Source of the DNA: an uncultured Eubacteriales bacterium
GTDB lineage: Bacteria > Bacillota > Clostridia > Oscillospirales > Acutalibacteraceae
NCBI GenBank assembly: GCA_934464615.1
Contig: CAKSKA010000001.1
Span: 161,539-225,538 of the forward strand
DNA: 64,000 bases
Direction of reading: 5' to 3'
In this document: positions 33,693-40,841 of the stretch, piece after piece
How positions within the stretch are numbered: the first letter of the stretch is position 1
How the letters are laid out: each line of letters starts with the position of its first letter
Translations under genes and position numbers: made by a program
Notes under the pieces: generated by a model
What the model was told of the DNA's origin: nothing
Databases searched by the model: none
The model's input: the letters and a program-made list of their open reading frames with translations, nothing else

Positions 33693-33727
33693 AAAAATCA
33701 CCCCTGCAGATATTTTATCCGCAGGGG
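33691..33727 (-). terminator. Terminator after the DnaI-like gene, overlapping a small gene start
   Basis: A 7-bp GC-rich stem CCCCTGC/GCAGGGG (33701-33727) with a 13-base loop, followed on the minus strand by TGA and seven T. It fits an intrinsic terminator, and its 3' arm includes the ribosome binding site of the 48-residue gene. Confidence 0.7.
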
Positions 33728-33760
33728 AACTTTTATATAAAAGTAAATTTTTGAAAAATA

Positions 33761-34726
33761 TTACATATTGCCGAGCATTTTTTGCATGCGTATATCCGTG
33801 CCGAAAAATTTTATCATTTTATAATTTCCTATAAAACGCGAAGATATACGGGGCGTGTATTTTTCTTCTATTTCCTTAAACGAAAGGTTAGTGTTTATAA
33901 CAGTAGGCAATTTTTTAAGCAAACGGGTGTTAACTATATTATAAAAAACCGATTGTGTAAACGAGGAAGAAAATTCGGTGCCGAGGTCATCAATTACAAG
34001 CAAATCGCAACCGAGCAGCGCGTCCATTACGGCAGTTGTGCCGGTGCGTGAAAAGTATTCGTGTTCCGCATCGTTAAACATATTTTGTGCGCTGCGGTAA
34101 ATTACGGAATATCCCTTTTTGATAATTTCGTTTACCAAAGCAATGGATAAATGCGTTTTGCCGAGTCCCACACCGCCCATAAACAAAATATTATCGGATT
34201 CACGGGAAAAAGTATTGCAGTAATTTTTTGCCATATTAAGCACGCCCGACATAACTTTTCGCGGTACAACCCCGTTTGCATCAGGCGTTTCGGGATAAAA
34301 ATCCAAATTAAAATCGGCAAATGTACAACTGCCTATCGGCATATCCGCTTCCAGTTTTTCACGGTTAAGTGTTATTGCCAACTGTTTTACACAGTCGCAA
34401 AGTTTGCCGTTTACATATCCCGTGTCGTTACATTTTTCGCAGTCGGCACTATTTTTTTTAACGCCGGCATTTTTAAGGATTTCTGTTTTTTGCTCCTGCA
34501 GCAGTTTTGAGTCTTCGGCGGCTTTCTTTACACTCTGCGCGTCACCCGACAGCGCCTTTAACGCGGCGGTACTGCCGAGCTTTGCAAGCTGTAAATCAAT
34601 ATCGTCCAACTGTGGTATATCCTTATAAACTTCTTTTAATTTTGCGTTGTATTCGGCATTTCTTTTTTGTCGTTTTTCGGCAAGTTGTTTTAATGCCTCG
34701 CTTATATAGTCGGAAGTGTAATCCAT
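33761..34726 (-). CDS. DnaI/DnaC-like helicase loader ATPase
   Basis: 321 residues. An N-terminal coiled helical region, a Cys motif CEKCNDTGYVNGKLCDC (about 97-113) like the zinc site of DnaI, then the AAA+ core with GGVGLGKTHLS (Walker A) and LLVIDDLGTEF (Walker B). It loads the replicative helicase. It follows the DnaD-like gene by one base, the same functional pair as DnaD/DnaI of B. subtilis in a different arrangement. Confidence 0.9.
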   Translation of the reverse strand: MDYTSDYISEALKQLAEKRQKRNAEYNAKLKEVYKDIPQLDDIDLQLAKLGSTAALKALSGDAQSVKKAAEDSKLLQEQKTEILKNAGVKKNSADCEKCNDTGYVNGKLCDCVKQLAITLNREKLEADMPIGSCTFADFNLDFYPETPDANGVVPRKVMSGVLNMAKNYCNTFSRESDNILFMGGVGLGKTHLSIALVNEIIKKGYSVIYRSAQNMFNDAEHEYFSRTGTTAVMDALLGCDLLVIDDLGTEFSSSFTQSVFYNIVNTRLLKKLPTVINTNLSFKEIEEKYTPRISSRFIGNYKMIKFFGTDIRMQKMLGNM

Positions 34727-34727
34727 T

Positions 34728-35678
34728 TTAATTCTCCCCGTAGCCTTTGCTTATTATTTTTTCCACAAGGTCTATATCGTAAGTCGAAAAATCGTTTTTC
34801 GGTGTCTTTGCCTTTACGCTCTTTTTCTCTCCCGTATTTACGTCGTTTACGGTCTTATAGCCGCTGTTATGCCACTTTTCAAGAATTTTTGCGGTATAGC
34901 CCATAACAAATTTCGATTTTGCGTCGACGCATTTGTCATACGCCAGTTTAAGCAGTTCGGACGGCATTTCCCATTCGTTTATCCAAAGGCGTGCATACTC
35001 AAGTTCCTTATCGCTGGGCTGCCTGTCCTCAAACCCGAAAGCACGCTCCACCGCTTTCCATGCGGTTTTTTGTGCGTACATACTTTTTATGCGGTTTTCC
35101 GCGTCGAGAATTGTAACCACGCCGTCGTTTATCCAACTTATTGCCGTTTTTTCTATAAATCCCATATTGCAGCGGTTCTCGCTTATCGCGTATTCCATAA
35201 GCATAAGTATTACCGACACATCCATGCCCTGATCTTCAAGAAGCCACAAAAGCGTTGCGGACTCATTAATTTTAAGCAGTCGGCCGAGTTTTATCTGGGC
35301 TTCGTTTATAAGCCGCTTAAAATTATCGTTACGGGCGGCGGCTATGCCTATGTCCTCGCGTGTGGGCATTGCTTTTACCGCAGGCTTTGCGGTTTTTGGT
35401 TTCTTAACCGGTTGTACCGTCTGTGCGGTGTCGGTATTTCCTACGGCTAACAGTATACCCGTGCTGCACCAGTAAAGCACGGCGTCCTCGGCTTCACCGT
35501 CCGATATATTAAGAAAAGCGGATATATCGTGAATATTCGGCACGCAGGACATATTACGGAATATGTAAAGTATTACTTTAAGCTGGGTTTCGCTTGCAAG
35601 TTTTAAGTGCTTGTCCGCAATTTCGGCGGGTAATGTAAAAACCTTGCCGAACGTATCGGGATTTATATAATATTCCAT
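34728..35678 (-). CDS. DnaD domain replication protein
   Basis: 316 residues from the ATG after AAAGGCGG. The C-terminal DnaD/DnaB2-type domain shows KLAYDKCVDAKSKFVMGYTA and KILEKWHNSGYKTV, the YxxxIxxxW-type motif for ssDNA binding; the N-terminal half is a winged-helix-like region (LKVILYIFRNMSCVPNIHD). A long frame upstream to 35828 starts in the promoter and is not used. It works with the loader ATPase downstream in primosome assembly. Confidence 0.88.
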   Translation of the reverse strand: MEYYINPDTFGKVFTLPAEIADKHLKLASETQLKVILYIFRNMSCVPNIHDISAFLNISDGEAEDAVLYWCSTGILLAVGNTDTAQTVQPVKKPKTAKPAVKAMPTREDIGIAAARNDNFKRLINEAQIKLGRLLKINESATLLWLLEDQGMDVSVILMLMEYAISENRCNMGFIEKTAISWINDGVVTILDAENRIKSMYAQKTAWKAVERAFGFEDRQPSDKELEYARLWINEWEMPSELLKLAYDKCVDAKSKFVMGYTAKILEKWHNSGYKTVNDVNTGEKKSVKAKTPKNDFSTYDIDLVEKIISKGYGEN

Positions 35679-35685
35679 AATGTCT

Positions 35686-35710
35686 CGCCGCCTTTCCGTT
35701 TGGCGCGGCG
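35686..35710 (-). promoter_or_regulatory. GC-rich hairpin over the DnaD ribosome binding site
   Basis: CGCCG (35686-35690) pairs with CGGCG (35706-35710); the 3' arm on the minus strand includes part of the AAAGGCGG ribosome binding site. A second hairpin GGGC/GCCC lies just upstream. This may lower translation of the helicase loader pair. Confidence 0.4.
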
Positions 35711-35742
35711 GGCCGGAGCCCGACGCACAAAGTGTTTTAGTA

Positions 35743-35771
35743 ATTATAGCAAAAAAAATCGTTATTGTAAA
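35743..35771 (-). promoter_or_regulatory. Promoter of the DnaD-DnaI operon
   Basis: TTTACA (35766-35771), 17 bp, and an extended TGCTATAAT (TATAAT at 35743-35748) on the minus strand. The transcript would have a GC-rich leader of about 60 bases. Confidence 0.75.
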
Positions 35772-35877
35772 CCGCCGTATTGCATTAAAAATTATCCATA
35801 TACCACAATTAGAACAAACAAAAGGCAAATCAATAAAAAAACACCAAATATTGAGTAAAAAATTTTAAAAAAAGATG

Positions 35878-35906
35878 TGTACATTTTTACGTGTTTGTAT
35901 TATAAT
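35878..35906 (+). promoter_or_regulatory. Promoter candidate of galE
   Basis: TGTACA (35878-35883), 17 bp, TATAAT (35901-35906). The -35 is a weak match; the -10 is perfect. About 27 bases then lead to AAGGA and the galE start. Confidence 0.5.
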
Positions 35907-35938
35907 AATATAGAAATTATATTAAGGATGTGTTGGTT

Positions 35939-36952
35939 ATGGCGATTTTGGTAACCGGAGGAGCCGGATACATAGGCTCTCATACATGTATTGAAATGAT
36001 TAAAGCGGGCTATGACGTTGTTGTTGTGGATAATTTGGACAACAGCAACCGCGAGGCGCTTTCCCGTGCGGAAAAAATAGCAGGCAAGCCCATAAAGTTT
36101 TATGAGGCTGATGTACGCGACAGAGAAGCGCTTGAAAGCATTTTTAAGGAGAATAAAATTGAGGCGGTAATTCATTTTGCCGGACTCAAAGCGGTAGGCG
36201 AATCGGTTGAAAAGCCGATTGAATATTACGATAACAACCTTATTAACACAATAGTTCTTTTGGAAACTATGCGCAAATACAATGTTAAAAAGTTTGTTTT
36301 CTCCTCTTCTGCCACTGTTTACGGACTCTCAAAGGAAATGCCGCTTAAAGAGGGTATGCCCATAAGCGCCATAAATCCTTACGGCAGAACCAAACTGTTT
36401 ATTGAGGAAATTTTGCGTGACGTTTATGTCGCAGACAACAGTTGGTCCGTTGCGATACTTCGTTATTTCAATCCTATCGGCGCACACGAAAGCGGCATGA
36501 TAGGTGAGGATCCGAAAGGTATACCCAACAACCTTATGCCGTATATAGCACAGGTTGCCGTAGGCAGACGTGAAAAACTTCATGTTTTCGGTAATGATTA
36601 CAATACCGTTGACGGCACCGGCGTCAGAGATTACATCCATGTCTGCGACCTTGCCGCAGGACACGTTAAGGCAGTGGATTGGGTGCTTGAAAATAACAAG
36701 TGTGATGAGTTCAACCTCGGTACAGGTAAAGGCACCAGCGTATTGCAACTTCGCAGCGCTTTTGAAAAAGCATCGGGAGTTGAGATTCCTTACGTTATAG
36801 ATCCGCGCCGTCCCGGCGATCCGGATGAAGTATATGCCGATGCTTCAAAAGCCAAAAAAGTACTCGGTTGGGAAGCGAAACTCGGTATAGACGAAATGTG
36901 CAGGGATTCGTGGAACTGGCAGAAAAACAACCCCAACGGATATAACGAATAA
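35939..36952 (+). CDS. galE: UDP-glucose 4-epimerase
   Basis: 337 residues. NAD-binding GGAGYIGSH, SSSATVYG and the catalytic YGRTK (Tyr-x3-Lys), then GTGVRDYIHVCDLA: all the extended short-chain dehydrogenase marks of GalE. It interconverts UDP-Glc and UDP-Gal, giving donors for GT8 enzymes such as those at 24390-26134. GTG at 35930 is an alternative start; the ATG at 35939 has better spacing from AAGGA. Confidence 0.95.
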   Translation: MAILVTGGAGYIGSHTCIEMIKAGYDVVVVDNLDNSNREALSRAEKIAGKPIKFYEADVRDREALESIFKENKIEAVIHFAGLKAVGESVEKPIEYYDNNLINTIVLLETMRKYNVKKFVFSSSATVYGLSKEMPLKEGMPISAINPYGRTKLFIEEILRDVYVADNSWSVAILRYFNPIGAHESGMIGEDPKGIPNNLMPYIAQVAVGRREKLHVFGNDYNTVDGTGVRDYIHVCDLAAGHVKAVDWVLENNKCDEFNLGTGKGTSVLQLRSAFEKASGVEIPYVIDPRRPGDPDEVYADASKAKKVLGWEAKLGIDEMCRDSWNWQKNNPNGYNE

Positions 36953-37425
36953 TGAAAACGCTTAAGACGGTTTTAAAGATTACGGCGTCGGCGGTTTGTT
37001 TGTGCGCCTTTACGGTACTGTGCGTTACGGTTTGCGCCGCAGCGGTTACAAAAAGCATAAATGTTGCGGCAGCGGTGTTGCTTGTTATAATTGCTGTCGG
37101 ACTTTTAACGGCATTGTTTTTTATGTGGAAGGACCGTTATTTATATTGCTTTTGGATAGGCGGCGCCGTAATAATATCCGGCTTTATAGTACGGGCTTTG
37201 CCGTCGGGCATGAAAACTGCCGTAAATTCCGCGGATGAATATTCAGCCCTTGCCGAAAAGGTAACTGCGCTGTCGGTAAGTTTTAATGTTATAGGCTTAA
37301 TACTTATGGCAGTTGCCGCCGTGTTTATTATATACGGCGCAATGTCGGTTACAAGGCTTAATAAGCAAGAGGGCAGGAAGAGTTTTTCCATACTTAACAA
37401 GTACAAGGAAAACAAATTGAAATAA
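36952..37425 (+). CDS. Hypothetical four-helix membrane protein
   Basis: 157 residues with four membrane segments (about 8-31, 38-60, 65-85, 110-130) and a basic cytosolic tail. No family is recognised. The ATG overlaps the galE stop (TAATG), so it is co-translated with galE and may take part in envelope glycan or glycolipid work, but this is only context. Confidence 0.8.
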   Translation: MKTLKTVLKITASAVCLCAFTVLCVTVCAAAVTKSINVAAAVLLVIIAVGLLTALFFMWKDRYLYCFWIGGAVIISGFIVRALPSGMKTAVNSADEYSALAEKVTALSVSFNVIGLILMAVAAVFIIYGAMSVTRLNKQEGRKSFSILNKYKENKLK

Positions 37426-37465
37426 AACGGAAGTAATCGGGTTATAACGGTTGTTCGGATTAAAC

Positions 37466-37499
37466 AAAACAGGTATCCTTTCGGATACCTGTTTTTTTG
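37466..37499 (+). terminator. Terminator of the galE operon
   Basis: An 11-bp stem AACAGGTATCC/GGATACCTGTT with a TTTC loop and seven T. Located 43 bases after the stop codon of the membrane protein. Confidence 0.9.
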
Positions 37500-37788
37500 C
37501 TGCCACACTAATGGGAAATAAGGAGAAAATGAAAATGAAAAAAATATATATAATGTGTCGCGGTCTGCAGCGTTACTGCGGCACCTTGCCTGTGGTCTGA
37601 CGCTTTCGGAAACATATCCGAGGCGGTCAGTTAGCCTTTTAGGAAGAAATCATCATTCGTTTTAAAGAGATCTGCCACAATCTCTTCGATTATTATAATA
37701 AAGTTTATATTTTAATTGTAAATAACCAAATATTAAATAAATTGTAAACAAGTGCCGCATCCGACAGTGCGCAGAATAATTTTGCCGC
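37500..37788 (+). other. Intergenic stretch with a leader-peptide-like small ORF and hairpins
   Basis: No full gene. A 23-codon frame (ATG 37529, or 21 codons from 37535; stop 37598-37600) follows ATAAGGAG and reads MKKIYIMCRGLQRYCGTLPV from the second ATG. After it come a CTGAC...GTCAG structure (about 37596-37630) with an inner TCGGA/TCCGA stem, and a 7-bp hairpin AAGAGAT/ATCTCTT (37665-37686). The same frame continues past two stops with a helix-like tail, so it may be a decayed gene or a short regulated RNA. Nothing on the plus strand follows it. Confidence 0.35.
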
Positions 37789-37828
37789 AAAAAACAGGTT
37801 GCAAAAGCATATGCTTTTGCAACCTGTT
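37789..37828 (-). terminator. Terminator of the glycoside hydrolase gene
   Basis: A perfect 36-base palindrome (37793-37828, 18-base arms beginning AACAGGTTGCAAAAG), followed on the minus strand by a run of T. It lies 15 bases after the stop codon. Confidence 0.85.
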
Positions 37829-37843
37829 GCCGAGCTGTATTGT

Positions 37844-39145
37844 TTAAAATTTAATAAGCAATACGGAATAAGGTTCCGCTTTGAGTATTTTGCCCGTGTT
37901 CGGTTTCCATATAAGCGCAGGCACATCCCGTTCTATTGCCTGTATTTCCGCCTTGCCGACATCCGCCCCTATAACATTTAATTCTATTTCGGTTTCGTCA
38001 TCAGTAGGATTTACAATTACCGCGTAATTTCCGGCGGCGCAAATATTAATTTTGTCGCTGTCTGTTGCGGCATATTTTTCATCGCGCGCGCGGTATAAAT
38101 AATTAAATGCCACAAAAGAGTAATAAGCAGGGTAAGGTCGTCCGGTTTCGGGATTAAACATGCCGCTGTAGGCTGAAATGTCGCACCGTGCGTCATAATA
38201 CATTGCTGCCGCAACGGGAGAACGCTGAAAACGCAGGAGCATATCGGCAGCCTCCGCTGCTGCCCTTGAAGTGCCGCGGCAGTTAATACTCGGATTCCAC
38301 TCGTTCACTATCTGCTCAACGCCGCCAAGGCCGTATTTCTCAAGCTTTTTTTGACAAAAATATGTCCAATTTTCAGTGGTTGCGGGATCCGCATAGGAAT
38401 GCCATGAAAAGAAATCGATAGGGCATTTATGTGCGGGATCCGTTATGTAGGCAAAGAAACCGTCAATAAAATCCATATAATACTTGTGCCAATCGTAGTT
38501 CTGACTCGGATTATCGGGATCTTCGTCAATAAGATAAAATCCGCAGGACGCAAAACCGCCTATTTTTATATCGGGAAAGCACTTTTTTAAATGGTTTGAC
38601 GCTGCATCATACAAATGGAAATAGTCTTCCATAGTGCCGTCCCACATTGCATTTTGCGTGTGACAGTTATCGGGTTCGTTCCAAATTTCCCAGTACTTAA
38701 TATTGAAATTAAACCCGTTTGCCCAACCGCAGTTATAGTGTTTTATAATATGTTCGCATATAACCGCCCACTTCTTCATATCCGCAGGCACATGCGTTGT
38801 ATAGCGGCGTATAAAATAGTAATTTTCAATGGTAACGCCAAGCCTGTAAAATGCTTCCACTCCATTATCGTAAAGTCCTTTTACAAGTATATCGGTGAAA
38901 GCAAAGTCATAGGACGCTTCATCGTATTCGTCGGCGTCGGGATCTCTGAAAATATTAGGTATATCAACATATACACCGCCGCCGAACATTCCGCCCGCAT
39001 CGTGCAGACGCGAATAGGGAATACCGGCCTCCTTTAAATAATGGAACATGGTATTTTCTATACCGGTCATAGGGGGTTGTCCTACACCGTGTAAAGGTTT
39101 TATTTTACCTACATCGCGCGTTAAATCAAAAGTAGCTTTTATCAT
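37844..39145 (-). CDS. Clan A glycoside hydrolase, GH39-like
   Basis: 433 residues, no signal peptide, so probably cytosolic. The TIM-barrel acid/base motif is YWEIWNEPDN (Glu in NEP), and VEQIVNEWNPS carries the likely nucleophile Glu. The N-terminal HGVGQPPMTG and RLHDAGG parts and a small C-terminal beta domain match GH39 (beta-xylosidase or alpha-L-iduronidase type). The ATG at 39145 is 9 bases after GGAG; an ATG three codons up touches the GGAG. It stands alone, without transport or other sugar genes, so the substrate is open. Confidence 0.82.
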   Translation of the reverse strand: MIKATFDLTRDVGKIKPLHGVGQPPMTGIENTMFHYLKEAGIPYSRLHDAGGMFGGGVYVDIPNIFRDPDADEYDEASYDFAFTDILVKGLYDNGVEAFYRLGVTIENYYFIRRYTTHVPADMKKWAVICEHIIKHYNCGWANGFNFNIKYWEIWNEPDNCHTQNAMWDGTMEDYFHLYDAASNHLKKCFPDIKIGGFASCGFYLIDEDPDNPSQNYDWHKYYMDFIDGFFAYITDPAHKCPIDFFSWHSYADPATTENWTYFCQKKLEKYGLGGVEQIVNEWNPSINCRGTSRAAAEAADMLLRFQRSPVAAAMYYDARCDISAYSGMFNPETGRPYPAYYSFVAFNYLYRARDEKYAATDSDKINICAAGNYAVIVNPTDDETEIELNVIGADVGKAEIQAIERDVPALIWKPNTGKILKAEPYSVLLIKF

Positions 39146-39234
39146 TGCCTTCATCTCCGTTAATAAAAGGATGTTTTAGTTATAATAACATTTGTGCCGC
39201 CGCAGTTCAAGGAGCAAAATACCGAAAAAATTTC

Positions 39235-39263
39235 GAAAAAAGGCAGGTTTAAAACCTGCCTTT
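39235..39263 (-). terminator. Terminator of the CNNM/HlyC-type gene
   Basis: A 12-bp stem AAAGGCAGGTTT/AAACCTGCCTTT with one central base; on the minus strand a T-run follows. Eight bases after the stop codon. Confidence 0.85.
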
Positions 39264-39270
39264 AAAAATG

Positions 39271-40638
39271 TTATTCTGCTTCGTCTTTGTCCTCTTTACC
39301 GTCTGTTTGTGTGTTTTCGGGCAATTTAACTGCGGTAAGCTGTTCTATTCTGCGATCGTCAACAAGGTTTACGGTGAATGAATATCCGCATATGTCTACG
39401 GTCGGATGTTCGTCTTCTCCCGGAATTCTGCCGAGTTCGTTCATAATAAGTCCGCCGATGGTGTCATATTCCCCTTCAGGGAATTTTACATCGAGAATAT
39501 CCTCCACTTCCTCTATATCGGTAGTGCCGTCAAGGTTAAACGTGGTATCGTTTATTTTTTCTATATCTTCCTTTTCGTTATCGTATTCGTCCTGCATATT
39601 GCCGACGATAGACTCAAGCAAATCTTCCATTGTAACTATACCGGCAATTCCGCCGTATTCGTCGCACACAAATACAAGCTGCAGGTGCTTCTCGGTCATT
39701 TCGCTAAATAAATCTCCGCACCTTTTGGTTTCCGGAAAGAAAAACGGTTTACGCATTATATCCGGAATTTTAAGGCTTTTAGGCAATGTTTTACCGACGT
39801 ATTTAAGCAGATCCTTTACATAAACCACGCCCTTAATATTGTCAAGATCATCCTCATATACGGGCAATCGGGAATACCCTGCGGTAATTGCGGTTTGCAG
39901 TACATCGCTGAAATTATCTTTAATTTCAACTGCTTCAATATCGGTGCGGTGCGTCATAACGTCGCCGGCTACTATGTCGTCAAACTCGAAAATGTTGTTG
40001 ATCATTTCTTTTTGACTTTCCTCGATTACGCCTTTTTCTTCACCGGCATCTACAAGCATCCTTATTTCTTCCTCGGTAACTTCCTCTTCATCCGCGTTCG
40101 GATCAAAACCGAGAATCCTTACAAATATGTTTGTTGTAAAGTTAAGTATTGCCGAAAACGGCTTTAAGATCACTTTGAAAAACAGCACTGCGGAAGATAC
40201 GCGGTACGCTATTTTTTCGCACCGCTGCATTGCAATGCGCTTGGGTACAAGTGTGCCGAAAACAATACAGAAAAATGAAATAATCAGGGTAATTATAACG
40301 GTTGATACAACGCCTACCCATGCAGCATCGGCATTTGCGTTAAACAGATTTGCAAGTTTTACGCAAAGCGGCTGCCTTAAATAAACCGAAGCCGCCGAAG
40401 CCGTAAAGAGCTGGGCAAGATTTACGCATATCTGCACGGCAGATAAAAATCCCGTAGGATTTTGAGTAATGCGTAAAACTTTTTTTGCGCGTTTGTCGCC
40501 GTCTTCTGCCGCCGATTGCAGTTTTGCATCGTTAAGCGTGATTATGGCAACCTCGCTCATGGTAAAAAACGCATTAACCAGTATAAGCGCAAAAAGCAAA
40601 ACAAATTTCCATATTAAATTCCCGGGATCGCCGTCCAT
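39271..40638 (-). CDS. CNNM/CorC-HlyC family protein with CBS domains
   Basis: 455 residues from the ATG after GGAG. A DUF21/CNNM membrane domain (about 5-190, with NAFFTMSEVAIITLND), then two CBS domains (VMTHRTDIEAVEI, YSRLPVYEDDLDNIKGVVYVK in two blocks) and a C-terminal CorC/HlyC domain (FNLDGTTDIEEVEDIL, GYSFTVNLVDDRRIEQL). Such proteins are linked to magnesium or cobalt efflux and tolerance. Single gene with its own terminator. Confidence 0.92.
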   Translation of the reverse strand: MDGDPGNLIWKFVLLFALILVNAFFTMSEVAIITLNDAKLQSAAEDGDKRAKKVLRITQNPTGFLSAVQICVNLAQLFTASAASVYLRQPLCVKLANLFNANADAAWVGVVSTVIITLIISFFCIVFGTLVPKRIAMQRCEKIAYRVSSAVLFFKVILKPFSAILNFTTNIFVRILGFDPNADEEEVTEEEIRMLVDAGEEKGVIEESQKEMINNIFEFDDIVAGDVMTHRTDIEAVEIKDNFSDVLQTAITAGYSRLPVYEDDLDNIKGVVYVKDLLKYVGKTLPKSLKIPDIMRKPFFFPETKRCGDLFSEMTEKHLQLVFVCDEYGGIAGIVTMEDLLESIVGNMQDEYDNEKEDIEKINDTTFNLDGTTDIEEVEDILDVKFPEGEYDTIGGLIMNELGRIPGEDEHPTVDICGYSFTVNLVDDRRIEQLTAVKLPENTQTDGKEDKDEAE

Positions 40639-40760
40639 TAAAAAAACTCCGTTTCTTAATAATATATTTACTCCATAATAAGTTTTTTTAAGGCAAATGT
40701 CAAGCATTTGCACAATTATTACTTTTTTATGCTAAATTTTGCGTTTTTCAAAATTTACTA

Positions 40761-40789
40761 TTTACTTATCGGCGCTTTAGTTGTATTAT
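40761..40789 (+). promoter_or_regulatory. Promoter candidate of nifJ
   Basis: TTTACT (40761-40766), 17 bp, TATTAT (40784-40789); a TATAAT follows at 40791 and gives a second possible -10. The AAGGAGG site lies 8 bases before the ATG. Confidence 0.5.
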
Positions 40790-40841
40790 ATATAATGTAT
40801 GGAAACAAAGTTTCTGACATATATAACAAGGAGGATTTCCA

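Noticed and set aside
35679..35828. N-terminal extension of the DnaD protein to 35828
   Set aside because: It covers the extended -10 promoter and leader and would start without a ribosome binding site.
37529..37740. Longer protein gene continuing the 37529 frame
   Set aside because: The frame is broken by TGA (37598) and TAG; without evidence for recoding it is treated as a small ORF or remnant.
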